Below, one piece after another: positions 48,201 to 59,208 of a stretch of 64,000 nucleotides of DNA; the stretch's first letter is position 1; each line of letters begins with the position of its first letter. Made by a program: the position numbers and the translations under genes. The DNA is from Catonia carolina (taxonomy: Eukaryota; Arthropoda; Insecta; Hemiptera; Achilidae), in the NCBI GenBank assembly GCA_035578175.1, contig JAQMRL010000001.1, positions 188,782,783-188,846,782 of the forward strand. Direction: 5' to 3'. The notes under the pieces were generated by a model. The model was not told where the DNA came from and did no database searches. It saw only the letters and a list, made by a program, of their open reading frames with translations.

Positions 48201-51200
48201 TGATTTCAGGGGAGACGGAAAGGGTAGAGTTTGGCATAATCACCGGCCTTTTTATCTTCTGAGTGTTTATTAATTTAAAATGGCGGCTCTTTTCACCGTA
48301 GTGGAGTGATTATGCATAGGAACATGGGGACAACTACCAACTGGGGGGAGTGAGTCATACAAGTAGGAGGGGCATGGGCAAATAAGAGGAATACAGGGCA
48401 GAATAAAAATGTGGCAACTCTAAATCACTTTATTTTCAAGATAAAGCTTTTACAAACAGTAAACATGCGATATAAAGTGTTGAGTAGTTAACAAAAACGA
48501 CAATACACTGAAAAAATTTATGTTTCAATCAATTTTTTTCTTCTCTTTCTTTCCACTGCTACCAACCCACATGAAAATAGACCAAAAAGATTTAGTTTAT
48601 CACTAGGTTGTACATTGTTTTATTGTGAACAAATTGATTTGCATGTCAATAAAACTACAATTACTAACAAAGGGGCTTATGAGCATTTACTCTGTGCTCT
48701 ACAGGTTGACACATCAGTGCAGTTCCCGTTATTTGTCGGTTAATTATAAACAAACATGTTACAATTCATATCTCATTGAAAAAACAGAGCAGAGAGGCAA
48801 GTAATATTTTTAATCAGTGAAATGAGACAATTAGGAATACAAAATATGAATCTATTACCGAAAGATACAACACACTGATATAACCTTTAATTTTTTCTAA
48901 ATTTGTAGCATTGATTAAATCAGCTTCTTTGGTATAACAGCAAAGTCTAGTTGCTTGTATTCCATTTCCTCCAATAGTTTGATTTGCTGTTTCAGCCAAC
49001 TTTTCAGCAATATCTGGTGTCACACTGTTAAACAACAAAAATAAATAATTATTATAATACAAGCGAACAATGTGTTTTTTCTTCTGTGTATATCCTCCAT
49101 ATAAATAAGTCTTATTTTCATTGTAAACAACACTGTAAAAAATAGGTTTATCCAGTACCTAAATAGACTTAGTTTTTACCAAAATTATTTATATTTATAT
49201 AAATATAATTTATATTTATAATTATATTTATTCATTAAATAATATGACAATAAAAGTGCTATCTTATGTGTACAAAGTCGCCTGCTGCATTGAAAAATAA
49301 AGACCAAAAGTGATGTAAAGAACGTATATAAGAATTATTTTCAATACTAAAAATCTGGTGTGAAACACTCACACAACTTTCTCTTGCCAATGCAAATAAT
49401 TAACACTAAACCTAACATTAGTAATAAAACATTAGAAATAAACATAACCTAATTTTAATCATGAGTGAAAGACGCAAAATGAAAATCAACCTCAGTTTGG
49501 CTTAGAAATACGGAAAATCACTCTTTCTCTCTAAACTAGGCTCTGTAGAGAAAAATGCTTTAAATAAAAGTTGTAGATCTTTTAATTTTCTATAAATTTA
49601 ATTATATACACTTTTGTCGTAAAATGCATACTAAGGCCGAAATGTTAAAAAAATTGTTTTTTCTCACGTTTTCGTGAGAAAAAAACTGAAAATCGCAAAT
49701 TACCGCTAAACTAAGCGTTATACAAAAAAATGTTTGAAATAAAAGTTGTAGGTTTTTAAATTTTCTACAACTTTTATTATATAACGTTTTGCGATAAAAT
49801 GTATATTAAAGCCGCAATCTTAAAAAGAAAATGTTTTTACGTAAAAACAGCCTCACGCAGAATTTCAGCAAACATGGCGCCTACCCTATCTTGTAGAGAA
49901 TAAAAAATTGAGTAAACCAGGCGATTTTAAAAAAAATCGTAGGACTAGTTTTTGAGAAAATCGCAAAAAAGTGAAAAATTATACGAATAAACTACTACTT
50001 CCGGTTGACCAATTTTGATGAAAATGTTCGTGTCAGGTCCGGTAGTGATATGTAACTTAAGTTTCAAGTTTCAAGTTCGTACGATGTTCCGTTCTTGAGA
50101 TATTCTGTTCACACACACACGCGCGCACGCGCACGCACACGCACACACACACACACACAGACTAATCGCTAAAAACATGTTTTTTGGGTTCAGGGGGTCT
50201 GAAAACGTATAGATCCGGTGAAAACTCGATTTCGAAAAATCGACATGAAAACAATACTTTCCTTCCTATATATTCATATAGGCAAGAGAAAGTAAAAAGC
50301 AGTAGTTTCAAAAAGATTGGAATACTTATAATTCATACAGTTTACTGTAATTTACACTGTCCAAATTTGTAAAATACTTACCAGCCAACTCTAATAGAAT
50401 TCAGCATATCAATGAATTCTGGATCATTTTGGCGATGTACTTGTCGCAGTTGAAATGCAGTCAAATTGCACTTTTTCCAAGCAACTGTTTGGAAACAGAA
50501 TTTACTAGTTGAGTCCTGAGATACAGGAGGCAGTTGAAAGAAGTCTCCACTGAGAATTAATTGAAGGCCACCAAATGGTTTGTCACAAGAACGAACTGTT
50601 CTTGCCACCTTCTCAAGTTTCTACAAAAAATAGAAATCCAACATAATAAGAAACGTTATACCAAGGGCCATAAATTTTTGCACTTTTGAAGTAATCATGA
50701 GAAAACATTCAGATTGTATTCAAATAAATGTTTATTTACTAGAACAAAAATATACAGGAAAGTCATTAAAATGCAGGAAAACCATTTCGTAAAATAATAC
50801 TGTCCAAATGGCCGCCATCTCACCACTGGCAATCCTCAATCTGGGCCTTAGAGTTTCAAAAACTTTTCGATACATAGCAAGGGTATGTTGCCCATTTCTT
50901 GATGGTGCTCTCCTCTAATTGGAGTATTGTCGCTGGTATGTTTATGTATACACAACTTTTTAGATAACCGCATAAAAAACAATCAGCTAGAGTTATCTGG
51001 ACTGCGGGGAGGCTATGGAATATTTTCTCTGTGAGAGATCACCTTGTTAGGGAACATTTCTTTCACAACGGATATACTCTCGTTGAATGTATGGGAGATT
51101 GCGCCATTTTGCTGCATCCAAGTCCTATTGTTGTAACCAATGAAACGCTGTAAATGTGATTGAAAAAATTTGCTTAGCATTTTGACATATTCTGCAGAAT

Positions 51201-54200
51201 AAACTGTTACAGAATTACCGCGTCCATTTCCAAAGAACTACGGCCCGATAGTGCAGTGAAGAGATTGCCGCCCAAACCATAAACTTTGGAAAATGTAAAC
51301 AGAACAGAAATGTAAGCAACAGAACGCTTGCGCGTCGACATTTCAGACCATCTTGTACAGACATTTTTCGGATCGTCTCGTCGACATGTTTACTTGCACT
51401 ACATTCTCTTCGCTTCTCCTGCTCCTCGGTTACCATGCTTGTTTTCAATTGATAGTCATGGTGGTTTTTTCAAAATGTTTAACCCATGAGTTAATTAAAT
51501 TAACACTTGGGCACTGATTAATACTGTGCAATCGGTAATATGAACAAAAAAGGCAGCATACAGCGATGTAAGAACCATTGGTTTTGTAAAAATGTTTTAC
51601 ACAGCTTGGGTGTTGTTCTCCCGTGAAGTGATCTACTATGACTAAATTTCCAAGAAACGAGGAGCATCGTTTGAATGGCATTGCTACCCTCTGACGTTCG
51701 GTATCCCGCTACCATAACCACAAAAGTACAAAAATTAATGGCCCACCCTATTATAAAAAATAAACATATTGGTATACATGTCACAGATTCTAATGAATAA
51801 AATAGAAGAATATTTTGTAAGCGATCAATTTTCCATCACTGCAAGCTTTGAACATTTGTACACCACTTATTCCTACTTACCAATAATTCTACTGTTTCCA
51901 ATGGATTCTAAATAATTTTAACAAATTTCACTAAAAAAAATTGGAAAAAGTGAAACAAACTTCATTCACCAAATCAGATAGTTATACTCACATCAAAAAA
52001 TGAACCATTAACCATTGATATTTCATCAATAATTAAATATTTGCATTTGTTCCAGTTTTGCATGACATGAGATCTTTTAGCAAGCTGCATACATCTTTCT
52101 AAATTAGAGTCTCCATTTCCAATACCTGCAATTAGAAAAAAAAACAGTAGATTACAAAACTTTCTAAAATAATACAATAATTTTTCTGAATCAATGTACA
52201 TTTTAAGGTAACTTCAGTTTACAACATACTACTTTTGAAAAGATTTTAAAAATACAACAAATACGCAACAACTTAGATAATAATGTTCTTGATGTTAGTG
52301 TCGTTTGCTAAAGCTTTCCTCCAAAGCAGGTATATTCGAAAGCAATCCACAACGTATTTTGAATTTGGTCACGTAATTAGTACAATGGTCCCCAGTTATA
52401 ACGCGGGTGTTGGAAGTCATCCAATGACTTTCATACTTATTACAAAACACACTTTGACCTATAAGTGGTACAGCAGCCAATATCTTCCAAATATAATTAG
52501 AAACCCCTAAAAATATATATTGCATACAACTTAAAAACTAAAGAAAATTTAAGTGCAACTTTAACGTACGTAGCTAAAGAAAATACTATACTATACGAGG
52601 TGTGGCTATTAAATAACGAAACTGACGTAAAAAATTTTATTTTTATTTTATACATAATCACTTATTGTCACCTTTAAAATACACTCCTTCTCTGTCCCTA
52701 CAACACTCCATGCGAATTTTCCATTGTTGGAAACAGTGCTGGAAGTCATCTTCTGTCAGCTCTTTCAGGACACGTGCCGCTTTCTCTTTTACAGCTTCCA
52801 CAGACTCAAATCTTGTCCCTTTTAATGCAGATTTCACCTTAGGGAACAGGTAGAAGTCACATGTTGCAAGATCTGGTAAATAAGGAGGATGTTCTGACAC
52901 TGAGATGCTGTACTTGGCTAGGAACCTCTTGACAGATAACGTGGAGCTGGCGCATTGTCTTGGTGGAGAACCCATGATTTGTCCTTTCACATTTCAGGGC
53001 GTTTTTTCCTTACTCTTTGACGTAGTTTAGAATTTACCTCAAGGAAGTAATATTGATTAATTGTTTGACCTTCAGGAACCTAATGAAGGTACACAACCCC
53101 ATGGATTTAAAAAAAACAATCATCACTGCTTTAAATTTTGACTTGCTCATACAAGCTTTTTTGGCTCTCTGTGAAGTTCGGCTCTTCCAGTGCATGGATT
53201 GGCGCTTCGTTTCCGAATCATAAGTAAAAAACCATATTTCATCACATATTATTACCTTCAACCTGTTCACTAAGGTGAAATCTGCATTAAAAGGGACAAG
53301 ATTTGAGTCTGTGGAAGCTGTAAAAGAGAAAGCGGCACATGTCTTAAGGAGCTAACAGAAGATGACTTCCAGCACTGTTTCCAACAATGGAAAATTCGTA
53401 TGGAGCGTTGTAGGGATAGAGAAGGAGTGTATATTGAAGGTGACAACAAATGATTATGTATAAAATAAAAATGAAATTTTTTACAACGTCAGTCTCGTTA
53501 TTTAATAGCCACACCTCGTATACCAAACTTATATGTACTTTTTCATGACTCATTACAGTATGTATTCAAATAAATAAAACCAACACTTTAATACAGTACA
53601 TAATTTAGCCAATTAGAATAGAAAATAATTTATTTGGAAAGAACTCACAATACAAAAAGACACTAATTTTTAAAAAGTCAGTGATTTTTTGTTGCTTTAT
53701 ACAGCCACATTTTTTTTGTAAAAGTATAGTTTTAATCGTAAGTGTGTTTGAACCATAGCTGGCCTGTATAGTGGTTAGTTGATACTTATTTTTGATATTA
53801 CCAGTTGTGAGTTCAGATCCCACACTAATTAAAACATTTTACTCAACCTAAGAAACAAAACTGAAAAACTCAAACTTCTTCACACCCGTAACACCAGATT
53901 TGAAGAACCCCAAAAATCCACTAGGACTGTTCAGAGGCTACAAGACTAGCAAGATCCCAGAATATGAAAAACTACTGGGAAAAAAGGAGACTGCAGCAAT
54001 AATGCAGAAACTAAGACTCTACATTTATTTGATTCAAGTGATCTACTAAGGTCTCAAAAGCAAAAAAAAAAAATTAAAATGTTTAATTCATTAATTTTTT
54101 AATTTAAATAAATTAACAAATTATTTAATTTGTTTAATAAAATTATTTAGCAAAATAAAATAAAAACAATTTTAAAATAGTGTTGGATTTGAACTCACAA

Positions 54201-57200
54201 CTGGAAATATCAAAAATAAAGTTTGAACTGACCTCTATACAGGTACATCTACTGTCTGTCCACAACTTGATGGCCTCCCGCAGAGAGGAGCAGAATTGGC
54301 CCGCTACTAGCCTTCTCAATAACATTTCATTATGTACTACTACTAACTAGTTCACCGGAATTGGTACATAATGAAGTGTTATTGAGAAGGCTAGTAGCAA
54401 ACCGATTCTGCTCCTATCTGCGAGAGGCCATCAAGTTATAAACAGACAGTATGGTTCAGACACAATTGATGCGAAATTTTTTCTTACTTAACTATCGTGC
54501 TATATTGAAATTGAATAACATTTAATTTTTATTTATTAATAATTAAATTATTTGCTATTACATCTTTTATGGACGCATTTTTATTCTGTTTCCAAAGGAC
54601 TGGAGTAATAAAAGTAAGATTAAACCCTTATAATAAAATTAATGTTGACAATACATTGTCAATGTTAATTTCCCTGTACGTCAAATTTTCTGGGAAGCAC
54701 GGTATACAGTACAGTTATTTTTCTGTAAAAAAAAAAAAACTCGAAAAAATTATGCGAGGGACATAATTCAAGTCGCATTATATCCGAAAGTGTGGTATAA
54801 CCCATAACACTATAACCAGGGTCCACTGTAGTAAATTAATTATTCTATAATCAATTATATATTGTGAAAATCAATAAATTATAAAAATGCTATGTTTATA
54901 AATTTATGTTAAATCATGTAGGAAGGATAAAATAAATATATACAATACACAATTTTTTTAACTCTCATTACAATACTGTGATTCAGAAAACTTAATATAA
55001 AAATTGCCCACTTCCACAATGTACAAAATCAAACATACAATATTGTATTATTTAATAGCCTACCAGCAAATGAATGAAGAGTGATTCCACCAATAAGACA
55101 AGCAGCAGCTCCAGTACTGGCAGTAACCACAGTAACATCTGGTGGAAGAGTGTTCACAATGTAGCGGAGGAGAAAGGATTTCCCTGTACCAGCACTTCCT
55201 AGAAAAAAATTACAAATTACAAATTTTGAAACAGCTACAATGTTTTAATTAAAACCCTTAGAAGCAGGGTAGCCCATATATGGTTGTTAGATGATAAGTA
55301 TGTAAGTACTCAACAGTTTGTGTAATAGTGATGGTCAGTGTGCGTGCATACCAGTAAACATTATAGTTAAATTATAGCTGAATGTATGAGAAAGAAAGTA
55401 AGCTATTTAGAAACAAAATCAGGTTAGTGGGAAATTTTCTATTGATTTGTGAATGTTGGGATACCACTCAATTCCCGTTCTTTTTGAAGAAAACCTTGTA
55501 AATTCGTATCTCCTTTAAAAATAGAGTTATAACCGTGTTTAAAAGCTTGAATGGAAATAAGAATTTCTTTCTTGATGGTAGTGTAGTGATACATTGTGTG
55601 ATTCTTATATTATATATCAGGTGTTATAGCTGACATGTCCTATACTCCTCCTGGAGTCTCCAGGGCGCAAAAAAAAATATGACCTGTAAAAGGGAATTAA
55701 CGCTCTGAAATTCGTAGAATAGCCTATTTTCAGACATTCTTCACAATGGAACTAAAATGTATAATATTATCTTTTATTGTTTTTCTATTTATCAGCTCAA
55801 AGAGAGATATTGTTTCGGCCTGCATATTAGCACAGAATCCATATACACTTGACTCTTACATATGCTTGAATAGTCGTATAGTGCGATAAGCGAGGGCGTT
55901 TGATAAAACAAATGTTTTGCTAGACATTTTTCTATAACACCAGAATAAAAAAAAATTAAAATTAAAACTATTTATTGCCAAATTTTGACAAAAACATGCG
56001 ATTTTGCATAAATTACAACAAATTTTTCGTAAATTCGCTGTAACTGGTGTAAAAAAAAATGGAGTTTCACGTTTGTGTTTTAAAACATCTCTCAAAGTTT
56101 CTAAATGTCTCATAAAAATTTCAATTTTTTTTCATAAAAGATGGATAAAAAAAGCTAAGTCTATTGCCGCGATCTTCAAAGTTTTTTTTTTGTTTAATGT
56201 CCGACTGTTCTGATATTACTACTAATGCAGATTGTGAAGGATGAAATGATTTTTTTGTAACGTATGAAAATATGCTGTGCCTGAATGGGATTCAAACCCA
56301 AGAACGCATGATGAGAGGCGAGCACGTTACCAACTACGCCAATGCGGCCAGCAGTTTTCGAAGAGTTAGTATTCTTAAACCTATCAGTCCCAGAAGGGTT
56401 AATGGATTACAAAATGTCAGTTACTTTTCTTAATCCCTAACTGCGGAACAAACCTTAAATTTTCAATAGAGCTAATTTTAATAAATTGAGTCACATATAA
56501 TTATGGTGACAGGTTACTAAAGAACAGTAAGGCAACACACTCTTTCATCACTGAAATCTAACAAGATTCTCACCACTAGTCAGTGGGGTTCAAGTCAGAG
56601 AAGATCTGGTCTTTCCCACAAGTCTGCACCCTTTTTTCAATTTTGCAGTATTTTATTACATAACATGCCTTCCATTAAAATATGAAAATAAGGTGTTAGA
56701 AATTATTTTTTTGACCTCATAGCTCTCTACGGCCCTTGGTCCAAATCGACCTTTTAGGCTTATATGTAAAAAATCACTTATGATCAAAAGGTGCGTACAT
56801 GTGATTAAATATTTCATAGAACTGCCAGGAAATGGATTAATATAAATTAATATGTACAAAAATATAGATTAGACTATTTAATTACATATAAAATCATTAA
56901 TGAAATTAATTATTATGATATTCAGCAAAACATTTTGTAGTATAAAGGAACTTTGCGTTTGTCACACATTGTTATTGCTTTATTTTAATGTCTTGCACAC
57001 CTCTTTCTTGGCTGAATTGTTATCGCAAAGTGTAAATAAACTACTTTCCTTCATAGCATACAATACCATTCTATTCCGCGACTTTAATGGGTCATAGAGC
57101 TGCACAATAGTCATAGAGATACAAAGCAACTTTTTTTTTTCTGCTGGTGCATAGCTAAAACCTAAAACTTCTACCATCCTGTCATATGATTTTGGTGACT

Positions 57201-59208
57201 GATGTGCATTGTTTTTGTAGATAACAACCAACTAAACTATTAAAGGAATGAACCAATTTTTTCTAACTTTTTTTTGTTAAAAAAACAAAAATAGCTTGTT
57301 CTACCATTATCTGGACACAGAAATACACCAATCTGTCTTACAGACTAATTAGGTACTGATTAGACAGTTGAAAAATATTTTATTTTTAACATTATTTTAT
57401 CCAGTACTCCTTACAACTTCTTGAAAATAAAGATTAGTTTCCTGATTCTTCAGGAAAGATCTTGTGCATCTGAGTGAAGGAGACAATCAATATTTATTCT
57501 AAAATATTAATGGAAATCTCCTTCTGAATAATTTTACAAGTGAAAATTGTAGAATCATGGCATGCATGAACATTAAGATTGTAAAATGCAGGCTGTCTGA
57601 ATTGCTGGTGAAAAACAGAGAACGTAAGTCTTTTGAAATTCATTATCAGTAGGTTTGCTTTAAATCATATCCCTTAAGAGTGCTGTTATCCAGTAAAAAT
57701 AATTACAGAATCCTAATATAATTAGAGAATCCTTAACAGAAAAAACAAATCTGGCTTAGTTTAGTAATAGGAAAACTCTTCAAAAATTAAATTTTACACA
57801 TACTTAAATTTCCACAAGCACAAGCTATTGTGCTAACCAAACAGACTAGTAAAGAGGTAGATGATGTTGTTTGGTCATCACCCGAAAAACTGTTTTACTA
57901 AGTAAAACGAGGAGTGAAGTGGTTTACCAATGTCTTCCTCACTGAGTTGAAAAGTATGCTTATCAGTATGCCAGGCCCTCTGAAAAGCACATATTTTCCA
58001 CTCTGCAAATGACATCTTCACTTCATTCACCACAGGATCTGGCTGTATAATGAAATTCAATACTTTCAGAGGAGATAACTCTGCTTAGTGTTTTTTACTG
58101 TTCTAAAATGATTCAGTCATTAAATGATTGGCTGACCATGTCATAAGAAACAGAACTATTATTATAAGAGTGTTGTTTAGGTCATCAGCCGAAAGGCTGG
58201 TTTGAACCTGTAGAGGTTTTACTAAGTAAAACGAGGAGTGAGGTGGTTTAATTGCCTTCCTCACTGAGAGGAAAAGTACACTTATCAGCATGCCGGGCCC
58301 TCTGAAAAGCACATATTTTCCACTCTGTAAATGACACCTTCACTTCACCACAGGGTCTGGCTGTATAATGAAATTCATTACTTTCAGAGGAGATAACTCT
58401 GATTAGTGTCTTTTACACCTCTACCTCTTCTGTTCTTAAATGATTCAGTCATTTAATTGGCTGACCATGTGATAAGATACAGAACTATTTATTTTAGCCC
58501 TGCAACTAACAGATTGAGTGTAAATAATTTGACACTCCACCTGTCTGTTATGGGCAGTATTATAAGAGGTAGATATTATATTTAGAGGATAAGAGGTAGA
58601 GATTTTAAGGTAGATATGACCAATAATAATTATATACCCTAAATTATACATTTAGTGTATTAACTTACTGTGATTTACTACAACTGATATCATGTGTTCC
58701 TATACGTACAACAAAATGATAACTCTTCACTGGTAGTTAGTTTAGTTTTTATTTTAATTTTAAGTTGCATCAACATCTTGGTTAATAGTGACTACAATGG
58801 AAAAACGTTGGGTTTCAACATGTAATAATTTTCCAGACCCTGGCCGGGAATTGAACCCGGGACCTCCTCTTTGCAACGTTTTATGCTAATCACTGGTTTA
58901 GGACTGGTTAGAAATATAATTCATTCAAACAATAGCTACAAATCATTTTATTTAAGCGTGTTACATATTTTCATGTTAGGACAATACTAAAACACAGAAG
59001 TTTATTCAAAAAGGACGTATACTTTTTCAATTACAAACTAATATGAAGTAACTTAATAAAATCATATATTCAAAGCCAAATATAAAAAGAAATACTGACC
59101 AGTGAAGAAAACGTTCCTCCCCTCATGAACAGCATTTACAACTTTGTTCTGCTCATCAGTTAATGTTTGTGTATTTACTACGTTTAAAAGACGCTGCCTC
59201 TTCATTTC
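39294..59208 (-). CDS. PIF1: PIF1-family ATP-dependent DNA helicase, eight exons, N-terminus missing
   Basis: Exons: 59208-59100, 55198-55064, 52125-51992, 50620-50382, 49024-48885, 46790-46605, 44712-44570, 39542-39294. All introns are GT-AG and phases agree, giving 444 codons plus stop. Helicase motifs in order: Walker A GSAGTGKS, Ia [21 protein letters not shown], the PIF1 signature region [68 protein letters not shown] and [13 protein letters not shown]1 is a 5'-to-3' helicase acting on G-quadruplexes, telomeres, replication forks and mitochondrial DNA. The first exon follows a pyrimidine-rich acceptor, so further exons lie upstream. They were not found in the window. The motifs fit cellular PIF1 better than Helitron helicases. 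Confidence 0.95.
40136..41131 (-). mobile_element. Helentron-like repeat (family H), old copy in PIF1 intron 7
   Basis: On the minus strand it starts AAAAATCTGGTGTGAGACAC and ends near a CCTAATAGGG remnant of the 3' hairpin. It is more diverged than the others and has lost the CA run, so it is one of the older insertions. Confidence 0.7.
41566..41970 (-). pseudogene. Mariner-like transposase C-terminal fragment (PIF1 intron 7)
   Basis: The minus strand reads [20 protein letters not shown], then [20 protein letters not shown], the third catalytic Asp region of a Tc1/mariner family whose members read DLTPCDFFLWG. The right-side sequence begins CAGGGTGGGCAATATATCGG at 41570, probably its terminal repeat. 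The frame then degrades (stops near 41800). Confidence 0.65.
42207..43027 (-). mobile_element. pogo/Tigger-like element remnant (PIF1 intron 7)
   Basis: TA then CAGTGACGCCTCCCTAAGAC at the left, and CCACCTCTAAAGACGACC read inward at the right, resemble pogo/Tigger terminal repeats. A minus-strand frame (42446-42685) ends [16 protein letters not shown], like the C-terminus of Tigger/jerky transposases. It is interrupted by a SINE at 42658-42827. The DDE core is absent or decayed. Confidence 0.5.
42658..42827 (+). mobile_element. tRNA-derived SINE, family B, with 19 bp TSD
   Basis: The head reads GCCCCCGTAGCGCAGTGGTA (A box) and GTCCCGGGTTAGATTCCTGG (B box). The body matches the minus-strand copy at 58740. 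The tail is A-rich. The flanks, AAAATAAAAGTGATAAACT (42639-42657) and AAAATAAAAGTAATGAACT (42828-42846), form the duplication with two mismatches. It is not a functional tRNA: the acceptor stem has mismatches. Confidence 0.8.
43199..44157. mobile_element. Candidate TTAA-flanked MITE (PIF1 intron 7)
   Basis: TTAA lies at 43195-43198 and 44158-44161. The left end is CCCTTCTAATAAAGCGTG and the right end read inward is CCCTTCTGCTACGGGAAG. Only CCCTTCT is shared. This is piggyBac-like but short-ended, so the call is tentative. A 112-codon minus frame inside (43533-43871) is not recognised. Confidence 0.5.
44921..45222 (-). pseudogene. 3' fragment of an RTE-like LINE (PIF1 intron 6)
   Basis: The minus strand reads [20 protein letters not shown], then [20 protein letters not shown] and [12 protein letters not shown]. 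This is the same tail as the LINE at 30809 (RRKLQYFGHVLRNGKYRLLQ), and it ends in the same GAAGAAGAA tail. It is an older, 5'-truncated member of that LINE family or a sister family. Confidence 0.8.
45223..45291 (+). mobile_element. Helentron-like repeat (family H), 3' terminal fragment
   Basis: Only the last roughly 65 bp remain: AATCAACATGAAAACAATGC to GACAAGAGAAAGTAAAAA, with a decayed hairpin. It directly abuts the LINE fragment. Confidence 0.6.
45853..46372 (-). mobile_element. pogo/Tigger-type non-autonomous element (PIF1 intron 6)
   Basis: The terminal repeats are CAGTCGGACCTCCATATATC at the left and CAGTCGGACCTCTATTTATC read inward at the right, flanked by TA. The minus strand retains transposase scraps: [17 protein letters not shown] (CENP-B-type helix-turn-helix) joined to [15 protein letters not shown] (a DDE segment where the usual Asp of LLxDNAPxH is Gly). 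It is therefore an internally deleted copy of a pogo-like transposon. Confidence 0.75.
46796..48880. other. PIF1 intron 5: noncoding, one family H scrap
   Basis: The intron holds a 47 bp family H 3' end (47668-47714) and a GC-richer unclassified segment (about 47820-48400). No gene is supported. Confidence 0.4.
47668..47714 (+). mobile_element. Helentron-like repeat (family H), solo 3' hairpin end
   Basis: ACTTCCTATATATTCATATAG followed by GCAAGAAAAGTAAAA matches the 3' terminus of the family with no other part present. Confidence 0.6.
49349..50298 (+). mobile_element. Helentron-like repeat (family H), full length, in PIF1 intron 4
   Basis: It starts AAAAATCTGGTGTGAAACAC and ends GGCAAGAGAAAGTAAAAA. 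The (CA)n(CG)n run lies at about 50111-50158. It is well conserved, hence young, and ends only about 85 bp from exon 4. Confidence 0.85.
50665..51755 (-). pseudogene. Decayed mariner-like transposon (PIF1 intron 3)
   Basis: The ends are similar and inverted: GGGCCATAAATTTTTGCACT at the left and GGTGGGCCATTAATTTTTGT read inward at the right. Minus-strand scraps in several frames match a Tc1/mariner transposase: [13 protein letters not shown] (helix-turn-helix), [31 protein letters not shown] (second Asp region, eroded) and [10 protein letters not shown]. Frameshifts and stops are numerous, so it is an old dead copy. Confidence 0.65.
52596..53518 (-). mobile_element. Rearranged mariner with inverted transposase-end duplication, copy 2 (PIF1 intron 2)
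   Basis: It has the same terminal repeat as the element at 14674 (CGAGGTGTGGCTATTAAATA), flanked by TA. The body on the minus strand has [20 protein letters not shown], then [20 protein letters not shown], then [19 protein letters not shown]. The right roughly 255 bp (53263-53518) is an inverted copy of the transposase 3' end. Its junction differs from that of copy 1. Catalytic Asp positions are partly mutated. Confidence 0.8.
53750..54072 (+). mobile_element. tRNA-headed SINE with a LINE-derived 3' tail (PIF1 intron 2)
   Basis: The head has CTGTATAGTGGTTAGTTGA (A-box-like) and GTGAGTTCAGATCCCACAC (B-box-like). The tail includes AATATGAAAAACTACTGGG, readable as NMKNYWEKR, then TTTGATTCAAGTGATCTA and AAAAGCAAAAA. 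These also end the LINE fragment at 14107-14560. The SINE therefore appears to use the 3' end of that LINE family. Confidence 0.65.
54175..54250 (-). mobile_element. SINE head fragment, same family as 53750
   Basis: The minus strand reads CTGTATAGAGGTCAGTTCAA and TTGTGAGTTCAAATCCAACA, the A- and B-box regions of the neighbouring SINE. The tail is missing. Confidence 0.55.
54251..54450. repeat. 200 bp inverted repeat (arms of about 85-95 bp)
   Basis: ACTGTCTGTCCACAACTTGA is mirrored by TCAAGTTATAAACAGACAGT, and CCTTCTCAATAACA by TGTTATTGAGAAGG, around ACTACTAACTAGTTCACC. The arms are imperfect. It abuts the SINE head fragment and may be part of the same compound insertion. Confidence 0.75.
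54451..55063. other. PIF1 intron 2, remaining AT-rich part
   Basis: No repeat or gene is recognised. Confidence 0.4.
55199..56199. other. PIF1 intron 1, unclassified part
   Basis: A short palindromic CTCCTGGAGTCTCCAGG lies near 55647-55664. Open frames around 55856-56213 on opposite strands mirror each other and are not supported. Confidence 0.35.
56200..56355 (-). mobile_element. tRNA-derived SINE, family C (PIF1 intron 1)
   Basis: The minus strand starts CTGGCCGCATTGGCGTAGTT (A box) with CTTGGGTTTGAATCCCATTC (B box). A body CAGCATATTTTCATACGTT follows. It differs in head and body from families A and B. Confidence 0.65.
56356..57865. other. PIF1 intron 1, AT-rich noncoding
   Basis: No gene is supported. 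A minus frame at 56980-57231 is unrecognised. Confidence 0.35.
57866..58170 (-). mobile_element. SINE-like family D, truncated copy 5
   Basis: The minus-strand copy lacks its 5' end. The frame [20 protein letters not shown] is present. The next family D copy has inserted at its truncated edge. Confidence 0.7.
58171..58557 (-). mobile_element. SINE-like family D, copy 6, with 11 bp TSD
   Basis: TATTATAAGAG occurs at 58160-58170 and 58558-58568. On the minus strand the element runs from CTGCCCATAACAGACAGGTG to GACCTAAACAAC. The perfect duplication indicates a recent insertion. Confidence 0.85.
58740..58910 (-). mobile_element. tRNA-derived SINE, family B
   Basis: The minus strand contains GGAGGTCCCGGGTTCAATTC and CCGGCCAGGGTCTGG, then a body aligning with the copy at 42658 (GTAGTCACTATTAACCAAGA versus GTAGTCGCTAATGACCAAGC). 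Confidence 0.75.

Noticed and set aside
39294..59208. Helicase exons as part of a Helitron/Helentron transposon
   Set aside because: The motifs ([29 protein letters not shown]) and the tidy GT-AG exon structure fit a cellular PIF1. No Rep endonuclease or Helitron ends bracket the gene.
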